DNA of 64,000 nucleotides, from assembly GCF_001013905.1 (NCBI RefSeq), contig NZ_LN831790.1, positions 2,618,001-2,682,000 on the forward strand. Reading direction: 5' to 3'. Below the pieces are notes generated by a model, which did no database searches, was not told where the DNA came from, and saw only the letters and a program-made list of their open reading frames with translations. The translations under genes and the position numbers were made by a program. Shown here piece by piece: positions 1 to 7,953 of this stretch. The first letter of the stretch is position 1. Every line of letters starts with the position of its first letter. This DNA comes from Streptomyces leeuwenhoekii. GTDB taxonomy: Bacteria; Actinomycetota; Actinomycetes; Streptomycetales; Streptomycetaceae.

Positions 1-1220
1 GCGTTGTCGTCGTCCGGGCCGTCGCCCCGCATCGGGCCCAGCTCGGCCTTCATCTTCCCGGCCATGGCGAAGGTGCGGCGGACGGTCTCGCCGGCCCGGC
101 CCATGCCCTGCGCGTCGGAGGAGGTGATGCCGATCGCGCCCAGGTCGTGCAGGACGTCCTCGGCGCCCATCGTCCCCGCGCGGATGCGGTCGCGGGCCAT
201 GGCGGCGTCGCCCGGCAGGTCGGTCTTCAGGTCGTGGACGGAGACGATCATGCCGTAGTGCTCGGCGACGGCGTCCCGGCCGAAGGGCAGGGTGGGGTTG
301 GTCGAGGAGCCGATGACGTTGGGGACGCCCGCCATCTTCAGCACGTTGGGGACGTGCCCGCCGCCGCAGCCCTCGATGTGGAAGGCGTGGATGGTGCGGC
401 CCTCCAGGACCCGCAGGGTGTCCTCGACCGACAGGCACTCGTTCAGGCCGTCGCTGTGCAGGGCGACCTGGACGTCGTGCTCCTCGGCGACCCGCAGGGC
501 GGTGTCCAGGGCCCGGGTGTGGGCGCCCATGTCCTCGTGGACCTTGAAGCCGCAGGCGCCACCCTCGGCGAGGGCCTCGATCAGGGGCGCGGAGCCGGAG
601 GACGAACCACGGCCCAGGAAGCCGATGTTGACGGGCCAGGCGTCGAAGGCGTTGAAGGCGTGCCTCAGCGCCCAGGGCGAGTTGACGCCGACGCCCCACA
701 CCGGCCCGAACTCCTGGCCGATGATGGTGGTCACACCGGAGGCGAGCGAGGCTTCCATGATGCGCGGCGACAGCAGGTGGACATGGGTGTCGACGGCTCC
801 CGCGGTGGCGATGAGGCCCTCGCCGGACACGATGGAGGTGCCCGTGCCGACGACGACGTCGACGCCGTCGAGGGTGTCGGGGTTGCCGGCCCGGCCGATC
901 GCGCAGATCCGGCCCTCGCGGATGCCGATGGAGACCTTGCGGATGCCCTGCACGGCGTCGATCACCACGACGTTGCTGATCACGACGTCACAGGTGTCGC
1001 GGACGGCGGCGGCCTTCAGGTGCAGTCCGTCCCGGGCGGTCTTGCCGAAACCGGCGAGGAACTCGTCGCCGTACCGCTGCGCGTCGGACTCCACCCGGAT
1101 GGTCAGCCCGCTGTCGCCGAGGCGGACCCGGTCGCCGGCCCGGGGGCCGTGGGTGGCCGCGTAGGCGTGCGGGTCGATGTGGATCGACTCGCTGATCTCC
1201 CGTCCCTTCGAGCGGCTCAT
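1..1220 (-). CDS. ureC: urease subunit alpha (UreC), C-terminus outside the window
   Basis: Catalytic nickel subunit of urease (urea to ammonia and carbamate), cytoplasmic. About 406 N-terminal residues of roughly 570 are present; the left edge cuts the gene. The metal centre is visible: the HVH pair near residue 136, the carbamylated-lysine motif FKVHED, the nickel histidine in ALHSDGLNE, FHIEGCGGGH, and the aspartate in TSSDAQGMGR. The ATG overlaps the ureAB stop (ATGA), so the two are translationally coupled. Oddity: the active-site flap, which in well-studied ureases reads VCHHL, reads SVHDL here, so the conserved flap cysteine is valine while the following catalytic histidine is kept. 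Accessory genes ureDEFG are not visible and may lie to the left. The assignment is secure; full activity is not. Confidence 0.95.
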   Translation of the reverse strand, partial: MSRSKGREISESIHIDPHAYAATHGPRAGDRVRLGDSGLTIRVESDAQRYGDEFLAGFGKTARDGLHLKAAAVRDTCDVVISNVVVIDAVQGIRKVSIGIREGRICAIGRAGNPDTLDGVDVVVGTGTSIVSGEGLIATAGAVDTHVHLLSPRIMEASLASGVTTIIGQEFGPVWGVGVNSPWALRHAFNAFDAWPVNIGFLGRGSSSGSAPLIEALAEGGACGFKVHEDMGAHTRALDTALRVAEEHDVQVALHSDGLNECLSVEDTLRVLEGRTIHAFHIEGCGGGHVPNVLKMAGVPNVIGSSTNPTLPFGRDAVAEHYGMIVSVHDLKTDLPGDAAMARDRIRAGTMGAEDVLHDLGAIGITSSDAQGMGRAGETVRRTFAMAGKMKAELGPMRGDGPDDDN

Positions 1221-1921
1221 CGCTCGCCCCCTTCCGGCGTGACCTGGGTGACTCCGAGATATCCGCAGGCGGCGGCCCGGCGCAGGGCCTCCTCCTTGGC
1301 CCCCGGCGCGTCCAGCGGTCCGTCGACCAGCCCGGCGAACCCGATGGCGACCCGCTCTCCGCCGATCGGCACCAGGCCCACCTCGTGGCTCTCGCCCGGC
1401 CCGAAGCGCACGGAGGAGCCGGCCGGTACGGCCAGCCGCATGCCGTAGGCGCGCTCCCGGGGGAAGTCCAGGCGGGGGTTGGCCTCGAAGAAGTGGAAGT
1501 GCGAGGTGACCGACACCGGCACGGCGGCCGTGTTGGTGACCGTCAGCCGTACGGCCGGCTCCGGGTCGGCGTGCAGCGGGCCCGGCAGCAGCGCGCCCGG
1601 CGCCCGCTCTCCGAGGCCCCCGCCGATCGGGTCCGAGACGATCGCCAGCCGGGAACCGTCGTCGAAGACGGCCTCGACGTGCACCTCGGTGACCACGTCC
1701 GCCACACCGGGCAGGACGTCGTCCGGGCCGAGCACCGACCGCGCGCGCTCGATGGCCTCCGCGAGCCGGGCGCCGTCCCGGGCCGCCTCGCAGACGGTGT
1801 CCGCGATGAGCGCCGTCGCCTCGGGCACGTTCAGCCTCAGGCCGCGGGCCCGGCGGGCGCGGGCCAGTTCGGCGGCACCGAACAGCAGCAGCCGGTCGCG
1901 TTCCGTGGGGGTCAGTCTCAT
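1217..1921 (-). CDS. ureAB: fused urease gamma/beta subunit (UreAB)
   Basis: Urease structural subunit of 234 residues in which gamma (about 1-100, starting MRLTPTERDRLLLF) and beta (about 105-234, containing VTSHFHFFEANPRLDF and the GMRLAVPAG motif) are joined, as known for some actinobacterial second ureases. The start at 1921 is chosen because it begins the canonical UreA N-terminus and follows an AAGGAGGTG ribosome-binding site; a longer in-frame extension upstream has no family similarity. The two structural genes form a minimal operon. The mRNA leader carries two further GGGAGG elements from a 12-bp direct repeat (1937-1948 and 1950-1961), so three Shine-Dalgarno-like sequences stand in a row. 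An inverted repeat lies just upstream. Confidence 0.93.
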   Translation of the reverse strand: MRLTPTERDRLLLFGAAELARARRARGLRLNVPEATALIADTVCEAARDGARLAEAIERARSVLGPDDVLPGVADVVTEVHVEAVFDDGSRLAIVSDPIGGGLGERAPGALLPGPLHADPEPAVRLTVTNTAAVPVSVTSHFHFFEANPRLDFPRERAYGMRLAVPAGSSVRFGPGESHEVGLVPIGGERVAIGFAGLVDGPLDAPGAKEEALRRAAACGYLGVTQVTPEGGER

Positions 1922-1960
1922 GACGCGGGCACCTCCTTGCCTCCCACTCTTGCCTCCCAC

Positions 1961-1979
1961 TTTAGAGCAACACTCTAAA
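1961..1979. promoter_or_regulatory. inverted repeat upstream of ureAB, candidate operator
   Basis: TTTAGAG and CTCTAAA form a perfect 7-bp inverted repeat with a 5-bp spacer, 40 bp upstream of the ureAB start and AT-rich against its surroundings. The geometry suits a dimeric repressor of the TetR or MarR type. No regulator gene is adjacent inside the window, so the partner is unknown. Confidence 0.45.
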
Positions 1980-2096
1980 CCTCGTTTCCGTGCGTGACAC
2001 AGACGGCAACCAAGTCGGTTCGACGTCACATTGAATGACGCTCAAATATGTGGAGAGGTGGGGAGCGCGCCCGCCGCGAGGCGGTAGGGAAAACGC

Positions 2097-2137
2097 GACG
2101 GGGCCGTCGCGGACGCGAAGTCCGCGGCGGCCCCGTC
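2097..2137 (-). terminator. terminator of ilvE
   Basis: An 18-bp stem with one G-U type mismatch and a 5-nt loop lies directly downstream of the ilvE stop on the minus strand, followed on that strand by a short T-rich stretch (GTTTTC). Confidence 0.8.
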
Positions 2138-2155
2138 GGCGGCCTGGGGTGCGGG

Positions 2156-3244
2156 TCAGCCCAGCTTGTGCATCCAGCCGTGCTTGTCCTCGGTGACACC
2201 GCGCTGGAGGCCGAGCAGCGCCTCGCGCAGGCGCAGGGTGACCGGGCCGGGCGTGCCGTCGCCGTGGGACCAGCCGTCGCTCTTGGTCTTGACGTGGCCG
2301 ATGGGCGTGACCACCGCGGCGGTACCGCAGGCGAAGACCTCGGTCAGGGCGCCGGAGGCGGCGTCCTCGCGCCACTGCTGGAGGGTGACGACGCCTTCCT
2401 CGGCGGTGTAGCCGAGGTCCCGGGCGACCTGGAGGAGGGAGTCGCGGGTGATGCCCTCCAGGATGGAGCCGGTCAGCTCCGGGGTGACGATCCGGTCGCC
2501 GTAGACGAAGGCGATGTTCATGCTGCCGCTCTCCTCGACCTTGGTGCGGGTGACCGCGTCGAGGTAGACGACCTGGTCGCAGCCGTGCGCCGCGGCCTCG
2601 GCCTGGGGCAGCAGGGAGGCCGCGTAGTTGCCGCCGGTCTTGGCGTCGCCGGTGCCGCCGGGCACGGCGCGGACGTGGTCCTCGGAGACCCAGATGGTGA
2701 CCGGCTTGACGCCGCCGGCGAAGTAGGCCCCGGAGGGCGAGGCGATCAGCATGAAGAGGTACTCGTTGGCCGGGTGCACACCGAGCCCGGTCTCCGAGGC
2801 GAACATGAACGGGCGCAGGTAGAGGGACTCCTCGCCGCCGTGCGGCGGGACCCAGTCGGCGTCCTGCGTGAGCAGCGCGTCCAGCGCCGCGATGAACAGC
2901 TCCTCGGGCAGCTCGGCCATGGCCATGCGGCGGGCGGAGTTGCGGAAGCGGCGGGCGTTGGCCTCCGGGCGGAAGAGCGCCACCGAGCCGTCGGGCTGGC
3001 GGTACGCCTTCAGGCCCTCGAAGATCTCCTGGCCGTAGTGCAGGACGTGGCTGGAGGGGTCGAGGGAGATCGGCCCGTACGGAACGAGCTGCGCGTCGTG
3101 CCAGCCGCGGCCTTCCGCCCACTTGATCGTCACCATGTGGTCGGTGAAGTGGCGGCCGAACCCGGGGTTCGCCAGGATCGCCTCGCGCTCTGCGGCGGGC
3201 AGCGGGTGGGCGGAGGGCTTGAGCTCGATCGTGGGCGTCGTCAT
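2156..3244 (-). CDS. ilvE: branched-chain amino acid aminotransferase
   Basis: PLP fold-type IV transaminase (362 aa) that interconverts valine, leucine and isoleucine with their 2-oxo acids, the last biosynthetic step for all three. The PLP lysine lies in [13 protein letters not shown], and [11 protein letters not shown] and [18 protein letters not shown] match the family. Length is normal for actinobacterial IlvE. The start ATG at 3244 is followed by the expected N-terminus. It is transcribed alone: leuB upstream ends in its own hairpin and a terminator follows ilvE. The roughly 110-nt leader contains a short ORF and a motif shared with the leuB upstream region. Confidence 0.97.
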   Translation of the reverse strand: MTTPTIELKPSAHPLPAAEREAILANPGFGRHFTDHMVTIKWAEGRGWHDAQLVPYGPISLDPSSHVLHYGQEIFEGLKAYRQPDGSVALFRPEANARRFRNSARRMAMAELPEELFIAALDALLTQDADWVPPHGGEESLYLRPFMFASETGLGVHPANEYLFMLIASPSGAYFAGGVKPVTIWVSEDHVRAVPGGTGDAKTGGNYAASLLPQAEAAAHGCDQVVYLDAVTRTKVEESGSMNIAFVYGDRIVTPELTGSILEGITRDSLLQVARDLGYTAEEGVVTLQQWREDAASGALTEVFACGTAAVVTPIGHVKTKSDGWSHGDGTPGPVTLRLREALLGLQRGVTEDKHGWMHKLG

Positions 3245-3257
3245 GGATGGATGTCCT

Positions 3258-3335
3258 TCACCGGTTGTCGTGACGGGCCGCGCTCACGCCCGTACGGCCA
3301 GTGGCCAGTGGTAGGACGTCCGAGCATTCCCTCAT
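3258..3335 (-). other. possible short upstream ORF in the ilvE leader
   Basis: A 25-codon ORF begins MRECSDVLPL and ends 13 nt before the ilvE ATG. A -10-like GATAAT at 3354-3359 would place the transcript start about a dozen nucleotides before its ATG. The stretch DVLPL contains branched-chain residues but is not a classical run of regulatory codons, and no ribosome-binding site is evident. It may be chance; it is recorded because it contains the CTCGGAC motif described in the findings. Confidence 0.3.
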
Positions 3336-3435
3336 GTCGCGGCTCCGCGTTCGATTATCGCGCGCGGGCTGCCGCGGATGAAACGGGGTGACTGCGGCCC
3401 AGGGGTCGATGGTCGCACCCGGCGGGGACAGGTGA

Positions 3436-3473
3436 AAGCCGCCGGGCGCCTTCTTTCTGGGACCCGGCGGCTT
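3436..3473 (-). terminator. terminator of leuB
   Basis: A perfect 11-bp stem (AAGCCGCCGGG with its complement) lies 28 bp beyond the leuB stop on the minus strand. Confidence 0.8.
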
Positions 3474-3500
3474 CGAGAGGGGATCGAGGAGCGCGGCGGG

Positions 3501-4544
3501 TCAGCCGGCTACTCGTCCGGCGAGCGCGTCGCCGATCTGCGCGGTGCTGCGCGCGGGCAGGCCGCCGCGCTCGCCGAGGTCGGCGGCGACCGCCTCCTCG
3601 ATGCGGGCGGCCTCGGCCTCGTAGCCGAGGTGGCGCAGCAGCAGGGCGACGGACAGGACCGTGGCGGTGGGGTCGGCCTTGCCCTGGCCGGCGATGTCGG
3701 GCGCGGAACCGTGCACCGGCTCGAACATCGAGGGGAAGTCGCCGGAGGGGTTGATGTTGCCGCTCGCGGCGACGCCGATGCCGCCGGAGACGGCCGCGGC
3801 GAGGTCGGTGATGATGTCGCCGAAGAGGTTGTCGGTGACGATGACGTCGAAGCGCTCGGGCTGGGTGACGAGGAAGATCGTCGCCGCGTCGACGTGGATG
3901 TACTCGGTGGTGACCTCGGGGTACTCCTCGGCCACCTTGTTGAAGATGTCGGTCCACAGGTGGCCCGCGAAGGTCAGCACGTTGTTCTTGTGGACCAGGG
4001 TGAGCTTCTTGCGGGGGCGGGCCTGGGCGCGGGCGAAGGCGTCGCGGACCACGCGCTCGACACCGTAGGCCGTGTTGACGGACACCTCGGTGGCGACCTC
4101 GTGGGGGGTGCCCTTGCGGATGGTGCCGCCGTTGCCGGTGTACGGGCCCTCGGTGCCCTCGCGGACGACGACGAAGTCGATCTCCGGCTGACCGGCGAGC
4201 GGTGTGGCCACGCCCGGCAGGAGCTTGGACGGCCGCAGGTTGACGTGGTGGTCGAAGGCGAAGCGGAGCTTGAGCAGGAAGCCGCGCTCCAGGACGCCGG
4301 ACGGGACCGAGGGGTCGCCGATCGCGCCGAGCAGGATGGCGTCGTGCTGCTGGAGCGCCTCGAGGTCGGCGTCGGTGAGGGTCTCACCGGTGGCGTGGTA
4401 GCGCCTGGCGCCGAAGTCGTACTCCTTGGTCTCCAGCTTCACATCCTGCGGAAGGACGGCGGAGAGGACCTTGAGACCTTCGGCCACGACCTCCTGGCCG
4501 ATGCCGTCACCGGGGATCACTGCGAGATTGAGGCTGCGAGACAT
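3501..4544 (-). CDS. leuB: 3-isopropylmalate dehydrogenase
   Basis: Oxidative decarboxylase of leucine synthesis (347 aa) producing 2-oxoisocaproate with NAD+. Family motifs present: [11 protein letters not shown] at the N-terminus, the substrate region [19 protein letters not shown], and the metal/NAD region [21 protein letters not shown]. The length is that of actinobacterial LeuB. It stands alone, apart from leuCD, with ilvE downstream behind a terminator. A small gene begins about 75 bp upstream on the same strand and may share its transcript. Confidence 0.97.
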   Translation of the reverse strand: MSRSLNLAVIPGDGIGQEVVAEGLKVLSAVLPQDVKLETKEYDFGARRYHATGETLTDADLEALQQHDAILLGAIGDPSVPSGVLERGFLLKLRFAFDHHVNLRPSKLLPGVATPLAGQPEIDFVVVREGTEGPYTGNGGTIRKGTPHEVATEVSVNTAYGVERVVRDAFARAQARPRKKLTLVHKNNVLTFAGHLWTDIFNKVAEEYPEVTTEYIHVDAATIFLVTQPERFDVIVTDNLFGDIITDLAAAVSGGIGVAASGNINPSGDFPSMFEPVHGSAPDIAGQGKADPTATVLSVALLLRHLGYEAEAARIEEAVAADLGERGGLPARSTAQIGDALAGRVAG

Positions 4545-4618
4545 GGCGGCACCCTACTCCTCGTCCCAGGTGATGACACACGGTGTCCGGCATTCGGACA
4601 CCGTGTGCCGGTGGCGGG

Positions 4619-4750
4619 TCAGTGGCCGGTCTCGCCGCCGTTGTCGCGGCGGTCGAGGGCGCGCTGCAGCGCAGCGGCGGCGTTCTTGCGGTCGGACTCG
4701 CTCGTACGGGAGACGCGGCGGACTCGGCGGCGGACGGTCGTCTCGGGCAT
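4619..4750 (-). CDS. small basic protein, 43 residues, unknown function
   Basis: The ORF begins MPETTVRRRVRRVSR and ends DNGGETGH. It has a good ribosome-binding site (GAAGGAG, 9 nt before the ATG at 4750), sits 74 bp upstream of leuB on the same strand, and shows Streptomyces-like codon use. It has a strongly basic N-terminus (RRRVRR), a predicted helix SDRKNAAAALQRALDRR and a polar tail; no membrane segment or signal. A longer in-frame start at 4834 adds proline-rich sequence without a binding site and is not preferred. Function is unknown; the basic N-terminus would suit nucleic acid binding, but that is only inference. Confidence 0.65.
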   Translation of the reverse strand: MPETTVRRRVRRVSRTSESDRKNAAAALQRALDRRDNGGETGH

Positions 4751-5057
4751 GGGGGATCGACTCCTTCGGCACGCGGGGGCGGCATGGAAGACGGGTTTCG
4801 AGACGCCGGAAGGGGCGGGGAGCGGCGGTGCCACAGGGGTTGCCTGTACGGGGCCCGGCTCACGACCGCCATTCGCTGGGTCGAGCGAGACGTTCGGCTC
4901 CTACAAAACTAAGGGAGCGCGGAGCGTCTGTCTCCACAATTACTCGGACTTCCTACTATCTGAGACGGTGCGATGGCTCACACCGGCCCGGGCCACCCCG
5001 TCGCCGGTGCGGGACCGGGCGCGGGGGACGTCTCCCGTCCCCGGTGCGGGACCGGGC
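4751..5057. other. intergenic region with repeats, no gene recognised
   Basis: This stretch should hold the promoter of the small gene and leuB (minus strand). It contains a 16-bp sequence at 4943-4958 (CTCGGACTTCCTACTA) that recurs with 14 of 16 matches upstream of ilvE, a GTCTC/GAGAC pair flanking it (4930-4934, 4962-4966), and a 17-bp direct repeat CCGGTGCGGGACCGGGC at 5004-5020 and 5041-5057. The second copy ends at the stop of the next gene. I see no convincing ORF. Confidence 0.5.
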
Positions 5058-5591
5058 TCAGAGGACGTCCCCGTCCCGCCAGTCGAAGACGAGCTCGCCC
5101 CCCAGGTCCAGGTCCGTGGTGCCGCCGCTCCGCACGTAGGTGCCGCCCTCCTCCTCGGGCAGCCGGACGACGCCCTCCGGGCCGAGCGCGAGGACCGGCC
5201 CCCGCCACGCCCGCCAGCCGCGGGCGGCGTAGAGCGCGGCGCCGTCCTCGCTCGCCGACAGCGCGCCGAGGTCGTAGGCGCGGGCGACGATCTCCTCCAG
5301 GGCGCCCATGACCGCGCCGCCGAGCCCCTGCCGCCGCACGTCACGCCGTACGGCGACGCCCTCGACGTACCCGGTGCGCAGCCACCGCGTCCGGTACCGC
5401 ACCCGCCGCATGACGACCGCGCCGTGCGCGGCCAGCCCCCGTGCGTCGTGGACCAGGGCGTGCACGCCGCCCAGGGTGTGGTCCCAGTCCTCGTCGCCGA
5501 AGTCGCCGTCGAAGGCGTCGTCCAGCAAGGCGCGGATCGCGTCGAGTTCGCCGGGGGCGAGGCCGGCGGTGTGAGCGGTGCGCAGGGTCAT
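5058..5591 (-). CDS. GNAT acetyltransferase, AAC(2')-I (aminoglycoside 2'-N-acetyltransferase) family
   Basis: A GNAT-fold acetyl-CoA-dependent acetyltransferase of 177 aa. Several blocks resemble the chromosomal AAC(2')-I enzymes of mycobacteria and Providencia as I remember them: GDFGDEDWDHTLGGVHALV, the acetyl-CoA region GYVEGVAVRRDVRRQGLG, AYDLGALSASEDGAALYAARGW, and a C-terminal ELVFDWRDGDVL. Length is almost the same as the mycobacterial AAC(2')-Ic (about 181 aa). The start at 5591 matches that family's N-terminus. It is divergent from another GNAT gene with 80 bp between them. Substrate and any resistance role are inferred from family; housekeeping acetylation is an alternative, as proposed for the mycobacterial enzymes. 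Confidence 0.8.
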   Translation of the reverse strand: MTLRTAHTAGLAPGELDAIRALLDDAFDGDFGDEDWDHTLGGVHALVHDARGLAAHGAVVMRRVRYRTRWLRTGYVEGVAVRRDVRRQGLGGAVMGALEEIVARAYDLGALSASEDGAALYAARGWRAWRGPVLALGPEGVVRLPEEEGGTYVRSGGTTDLDLGGELVFDWRDGDVL

Positions 5592-5671
5592 GGCCCCAGT
5601 ATCGCGAGGGCGGGGGCGAGGGGGCGGGGAATTCGGTCGCCCCGCGGGGCCCGGCCGCCTACCGTGACGCG

Positions 5672-6244
5672 ATGGCCGAACTGCGTACCGACCGCCTGCT
5701 CCTGCGCTCCTGGCGGGAGTCCGATCTCGCCCCGTGGGCCGCGCTGAACGCCGACCCGGAGGTGCGCCGGCATCTGCCCGGCGTCCCGGACCGCGCACGG
5801 TGCGACGCCGCCGCCGGCCGTTTCCAGGACGAGCTGGACCGGCGGGGCTGGGGATTCTGGGCGGTCGAGGTGCGGCGGACCGGCGAGTTCATCGGCTTCA
5901 CCGGCCTCGATCCGGTGGAGGAGGGCCAGCCGTTCACCGGCGTGGAGGCGGGCTGGCGGCTGGCCCGCCCGGCCTGGGGCCACGGCTACGCCACCGAGGC
6001 GGCCCGGGCGGCGCTGGCCTTCGGCTTCACCGAGCTGGGCCTGCCGGAGGTCCTCGCCGTCACCACCTCCGGCAACCTCCGCTCGCAGGCCGTCATGCGG
6101 CGCCTGGGCATGACCCGGGACCCGGCGGACGACTTCGAGGACCCCGGTGTCCCCGAGGGCCCGCTGCGCCGGTGCGTCCTGTACCGCTCGACGGCCCCCG
6201 GCGCCCGTGCCCGGTCCGGGCACGCGAACGGGCCGGGTCGTTGA
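5672..6244 (+). CDS. GNAT acetyltransferase, RimJ/RimL type
   Basis: N-acetyltransferase of 190 aa with the RimJ/L-type pattern: N-terminal LRTDRLLLRSWRESDLAPWAALNADPEVRRHLPG, central EAGWRLARPAWGHGYATEAARAAL (acetyl-CoA loop) and NLRSQAVMRRLGM. Such enzymes acetylate protein N-termini or small amines; the substrate cannot be told. The ATG at 5672 is the only start giving the complete N-terminus; no Shine-Dalgarno is visible, so the mRNA may have a very short leader. The stop lies inside the downstream hairpin. Confidence 0.85.
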   Translation: MAELRTDRLLLRSWRESDLAPWAALNADPEVRRHLPGVPDRARCDAAAGRFQDELDRRGWGFWAVEVRRTGEFIGFTGLDPVEEGQPFTGVEAGWRLARPAWGHGYATEAARAALAFGFTELGLPEVLAVTTSGNLRSQAVMRRLGMTRDPADDFEDPGVPEGPLRRCVLYRSTAPGARARSGHANGPGR

Positions 6245-6260
6245 CGGCCCGGCCCGTTCG
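6225..6260. terminator. bidirectional terminator between GNAT gene and pruA
   Basis: A perfect 13-bp stem (CGAACGGGCCGGG and its complement) with a 10-nt loop lies between the convergent genes and includes the stop codon of the plus-strand gene. Confidence 0.75.
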
Positions 6261-6271
6261 GTGCACGAACG

Positions 6272-7903
6272 TCAGCCCATGTGCGGGTAGGTGTAGTCGG
6301 TCGGCGGGACCAGCGTCTCCTTGATGGCGCGGGTCAGGGTCCAGCGCATCAGGTTCTGCGGGGCGCCGGCCTTGTCGTTGGTGCCGGAGGCCCGGCCGCC
6401 GCCGAAGGGCTGCTGGCCGACGACGGCGCCGGTCGACTTGTCGTTGATGTAGAAGTTGCCGGCCGCGTAGCGCAGCTTCTCCATCGTGTACGCCGCCGCG
6501 GCGCGGTCGTTGGCGATGACCGAGCCGGTCAGGGCGTAGTCGGAGACCGACTCCATCTGGGTCAGCATCTCGTCGTACTTCTCGTCCTCGTAGACGTACA
6601 CGGCGAGGATCGGGCCGAAGTACTCGGTGCGGAAGACCTCGTTCTCCGGGTCGGTGCACTCGATGACGGTCGGGCGGACGAACCAGCCCACCGAGTCGTC
6701 GTAGGAGCCGCCCGCGACGATGGTGCAGGCGGGGTCGGCCGCGGCCCGGTCGATGGCGGCCTTGTTCTTGGCGAAGGACCGCTCGTCGATGACGGCGCCG
6801 ATGAAGTTCGACAGGTCGGTGACGTCACCCATCGCGATGCCGTCGACCTCCGCGGCGAACTCCTCGCGGAAGCCGTCGTTCCAGATGGACGCCGGGATGT
6901 AGGCGCGGGAGGTGGCGGAGCACTTCTGGCCCTGGTACTCGAAGGCACCGCGGGTCAGGGCCGTCTTGAGGACGGCGCGGTCGGCGCTCGGGTGGGCGAC
7001 GACGAAGTCCTTGCCGCCGGTCTCGCCGACCAGGCGCGGGTAGGCGCGGTACTTCTCGATGTTGTTGCCGACCGTCTTCCACAGGTACTGGAAGGTCTTG
7101 GTCGAGCCGGTGAAGTGGATGCCGGCCAGGTCGCGGTGGTTCAGGGCCACCTCGGAAACCTCGATGCCGTCGCCGGTGACGAGGTTGATGACGCCCTTGG
7201 GCAGGCCCGCCTCCTCCAGCAGCCGCATGGTCAGCACGGCGGCGTGGGTCTGCGTCGGGGACGGCTTCCAGACCACCACGTTGCCCATGAGGGCGGGCGC
7301 GGTGGGCAGGTTGGCGGCGATCGCCGTGAAGTTGAACGGCGTGATCGCGTAGACGAAGCCCTCCAGCGGGCGGTGGTCGAGGCGGTTCCACACGCCCGGG
7401 GCGTTGGCCGGGGGCTGCTCGGCGAGGATCTGGCGGGCGTAGTGGACGTTGAAGCGCCAGAAGTCGGCCAGCTCGCAGGGGGTGTCGATCTCGGCCTGCT
7501 GGGCGGTCTTGGACTGGCCCAGCATGGTGGAGGCGGCCATGGTCTCGCGCCACGGGCCGGACAGCAGCTCGGCGGCGCGCAGGATGATCGCCGCGCGGTC
7601 GTCGAAGGACATCGCGCGCCAGGCCGGGGCGGCGGCCAGGGCCGCGTCGACGGCGTCCTGGGCGTCCTGCTTGGTGGCGTTGCGGTAGGTGCCGAGGACG
7701 GCCTTGTGGTTGTGCGGCTGGACGACCTGGAACTCCTCGCCGCCGCCCATCCGCCGCTCGCCGCCGATGGTGCAGGGCAGGTCGATCGGGTTCTCGGCCA
7801 GCTCCTTGAGCTTGACCTCCAGGCGGGCGCGCTCGGGCGAGCCGGGGGCGTAGCCGTGCACCGGCTCGTTGACGGGGGTGGGGACCTGGGTCACAGCGTC
7901 CAT
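6272..7903 (-). CDS. pruA: delta-1-pyrroline-5-carboxylate dehydrogenase
   Basis: Aldehyde dehydrogenase superfamily enzyme (543 aa) oxidising glutamate semialdehyde/P5C to glutamate with NAD+, the second step of proline catabolism. The catalytic cysteine lies in FEYQGQKCSATSRAYIP; cofactor motifs VWKPSPTQTHAAVLTMRLLEEAGLPKGVINLVTG and HFTGSTKTF are present, as is the QPFGGGRASGTNDKAGAP signature. The length fits the monofunctional L-glutamate gamma-semialdehyde dehydrogenase class. The ATG at 7903 follows CAAGGAG. It is downstream of the proline dehydrogenase gene with a 50-bp gap, forming a two-gene catabolic operon. A longer upstream frame has no aldehyde dehydrogenase similarity. Confidence 0.97.
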   Translation of the reverse strand: MDAVTQVPTPVNEPVHGYAPGSPERARLEVKLKELAENPIDLPCTIGGERRMGGGEEFQVVQPHNHKAVLGTYRNATKQDAQDAVDAALAAAPAWRAMSFDDRAAIILRAAELLSGPWRETMAASTMLGQSKTAQQAEIDTPCELADFWRFNVHYARQILAEQPPANAPGVWNRLDHRPLEGFVYAITPFNFTAIAANLPTAPALMGNVVVWKPSPTQTHAAVLTMRLLEEAGLPKGVINLVTGDGIEVSEVALNHRDLAGIHFTGSTKTFQYLWKTVGNNIEKYRAYPRLVGETGGKDFVVAHPSADRAVLKTALTRGAFEYQGQKCSATSRAYIPASIWNDGFREEFAAEVDGIAMGDVTDLSNFIGAVIDERSFAKNKAAIDRAAADPACTIVAGGSYDDSVGWFVRPTVIECTDPENEVFRTEYFGPILAVYVYEDEKYDEMLTQMESVSDYALTGSVIANDRAAAAYTMEKLRYAAGNFYINDKSTGAVVGQQPFGGGRASGTNDKAGAPQNLMRWTLTRAIKETLVPPTDYTYPHMG

Positions 7904-7953
7904 GGGTTCCGAACTCCTTGATCTAGAGCGGTGTTGCGAGCGGTGGTGCGGGC

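Noticed and set aside
147-1448. Long plus-strand ORFs (to 433 residues) over the urease genes
   Set aside because: They are antisense shadows of ureC and ureAB caused by GC bias; Gly/Val/Asp-repetitive composition and no domain.
5004-5057. 17-bp direct repeat as an attachment site or iteron
   Set aside because: Only two copies, no integrase or replication gene nearby, and one copy ends at a coding stop.
3378-5747. 789-residue plus-strand ORF over leuB, the small gene and the AAC(2')-like gene
   Set aside because: It crosses three clear genes and their terminator on the opposite strand; composition is that of a shadow frame.
6281-7921. 546-residue plus-strand ORF opposite pruA
   Set aside because: Mirror of a well-identified aldehyde dehydrogenase; no ribosome-binding site or family match.
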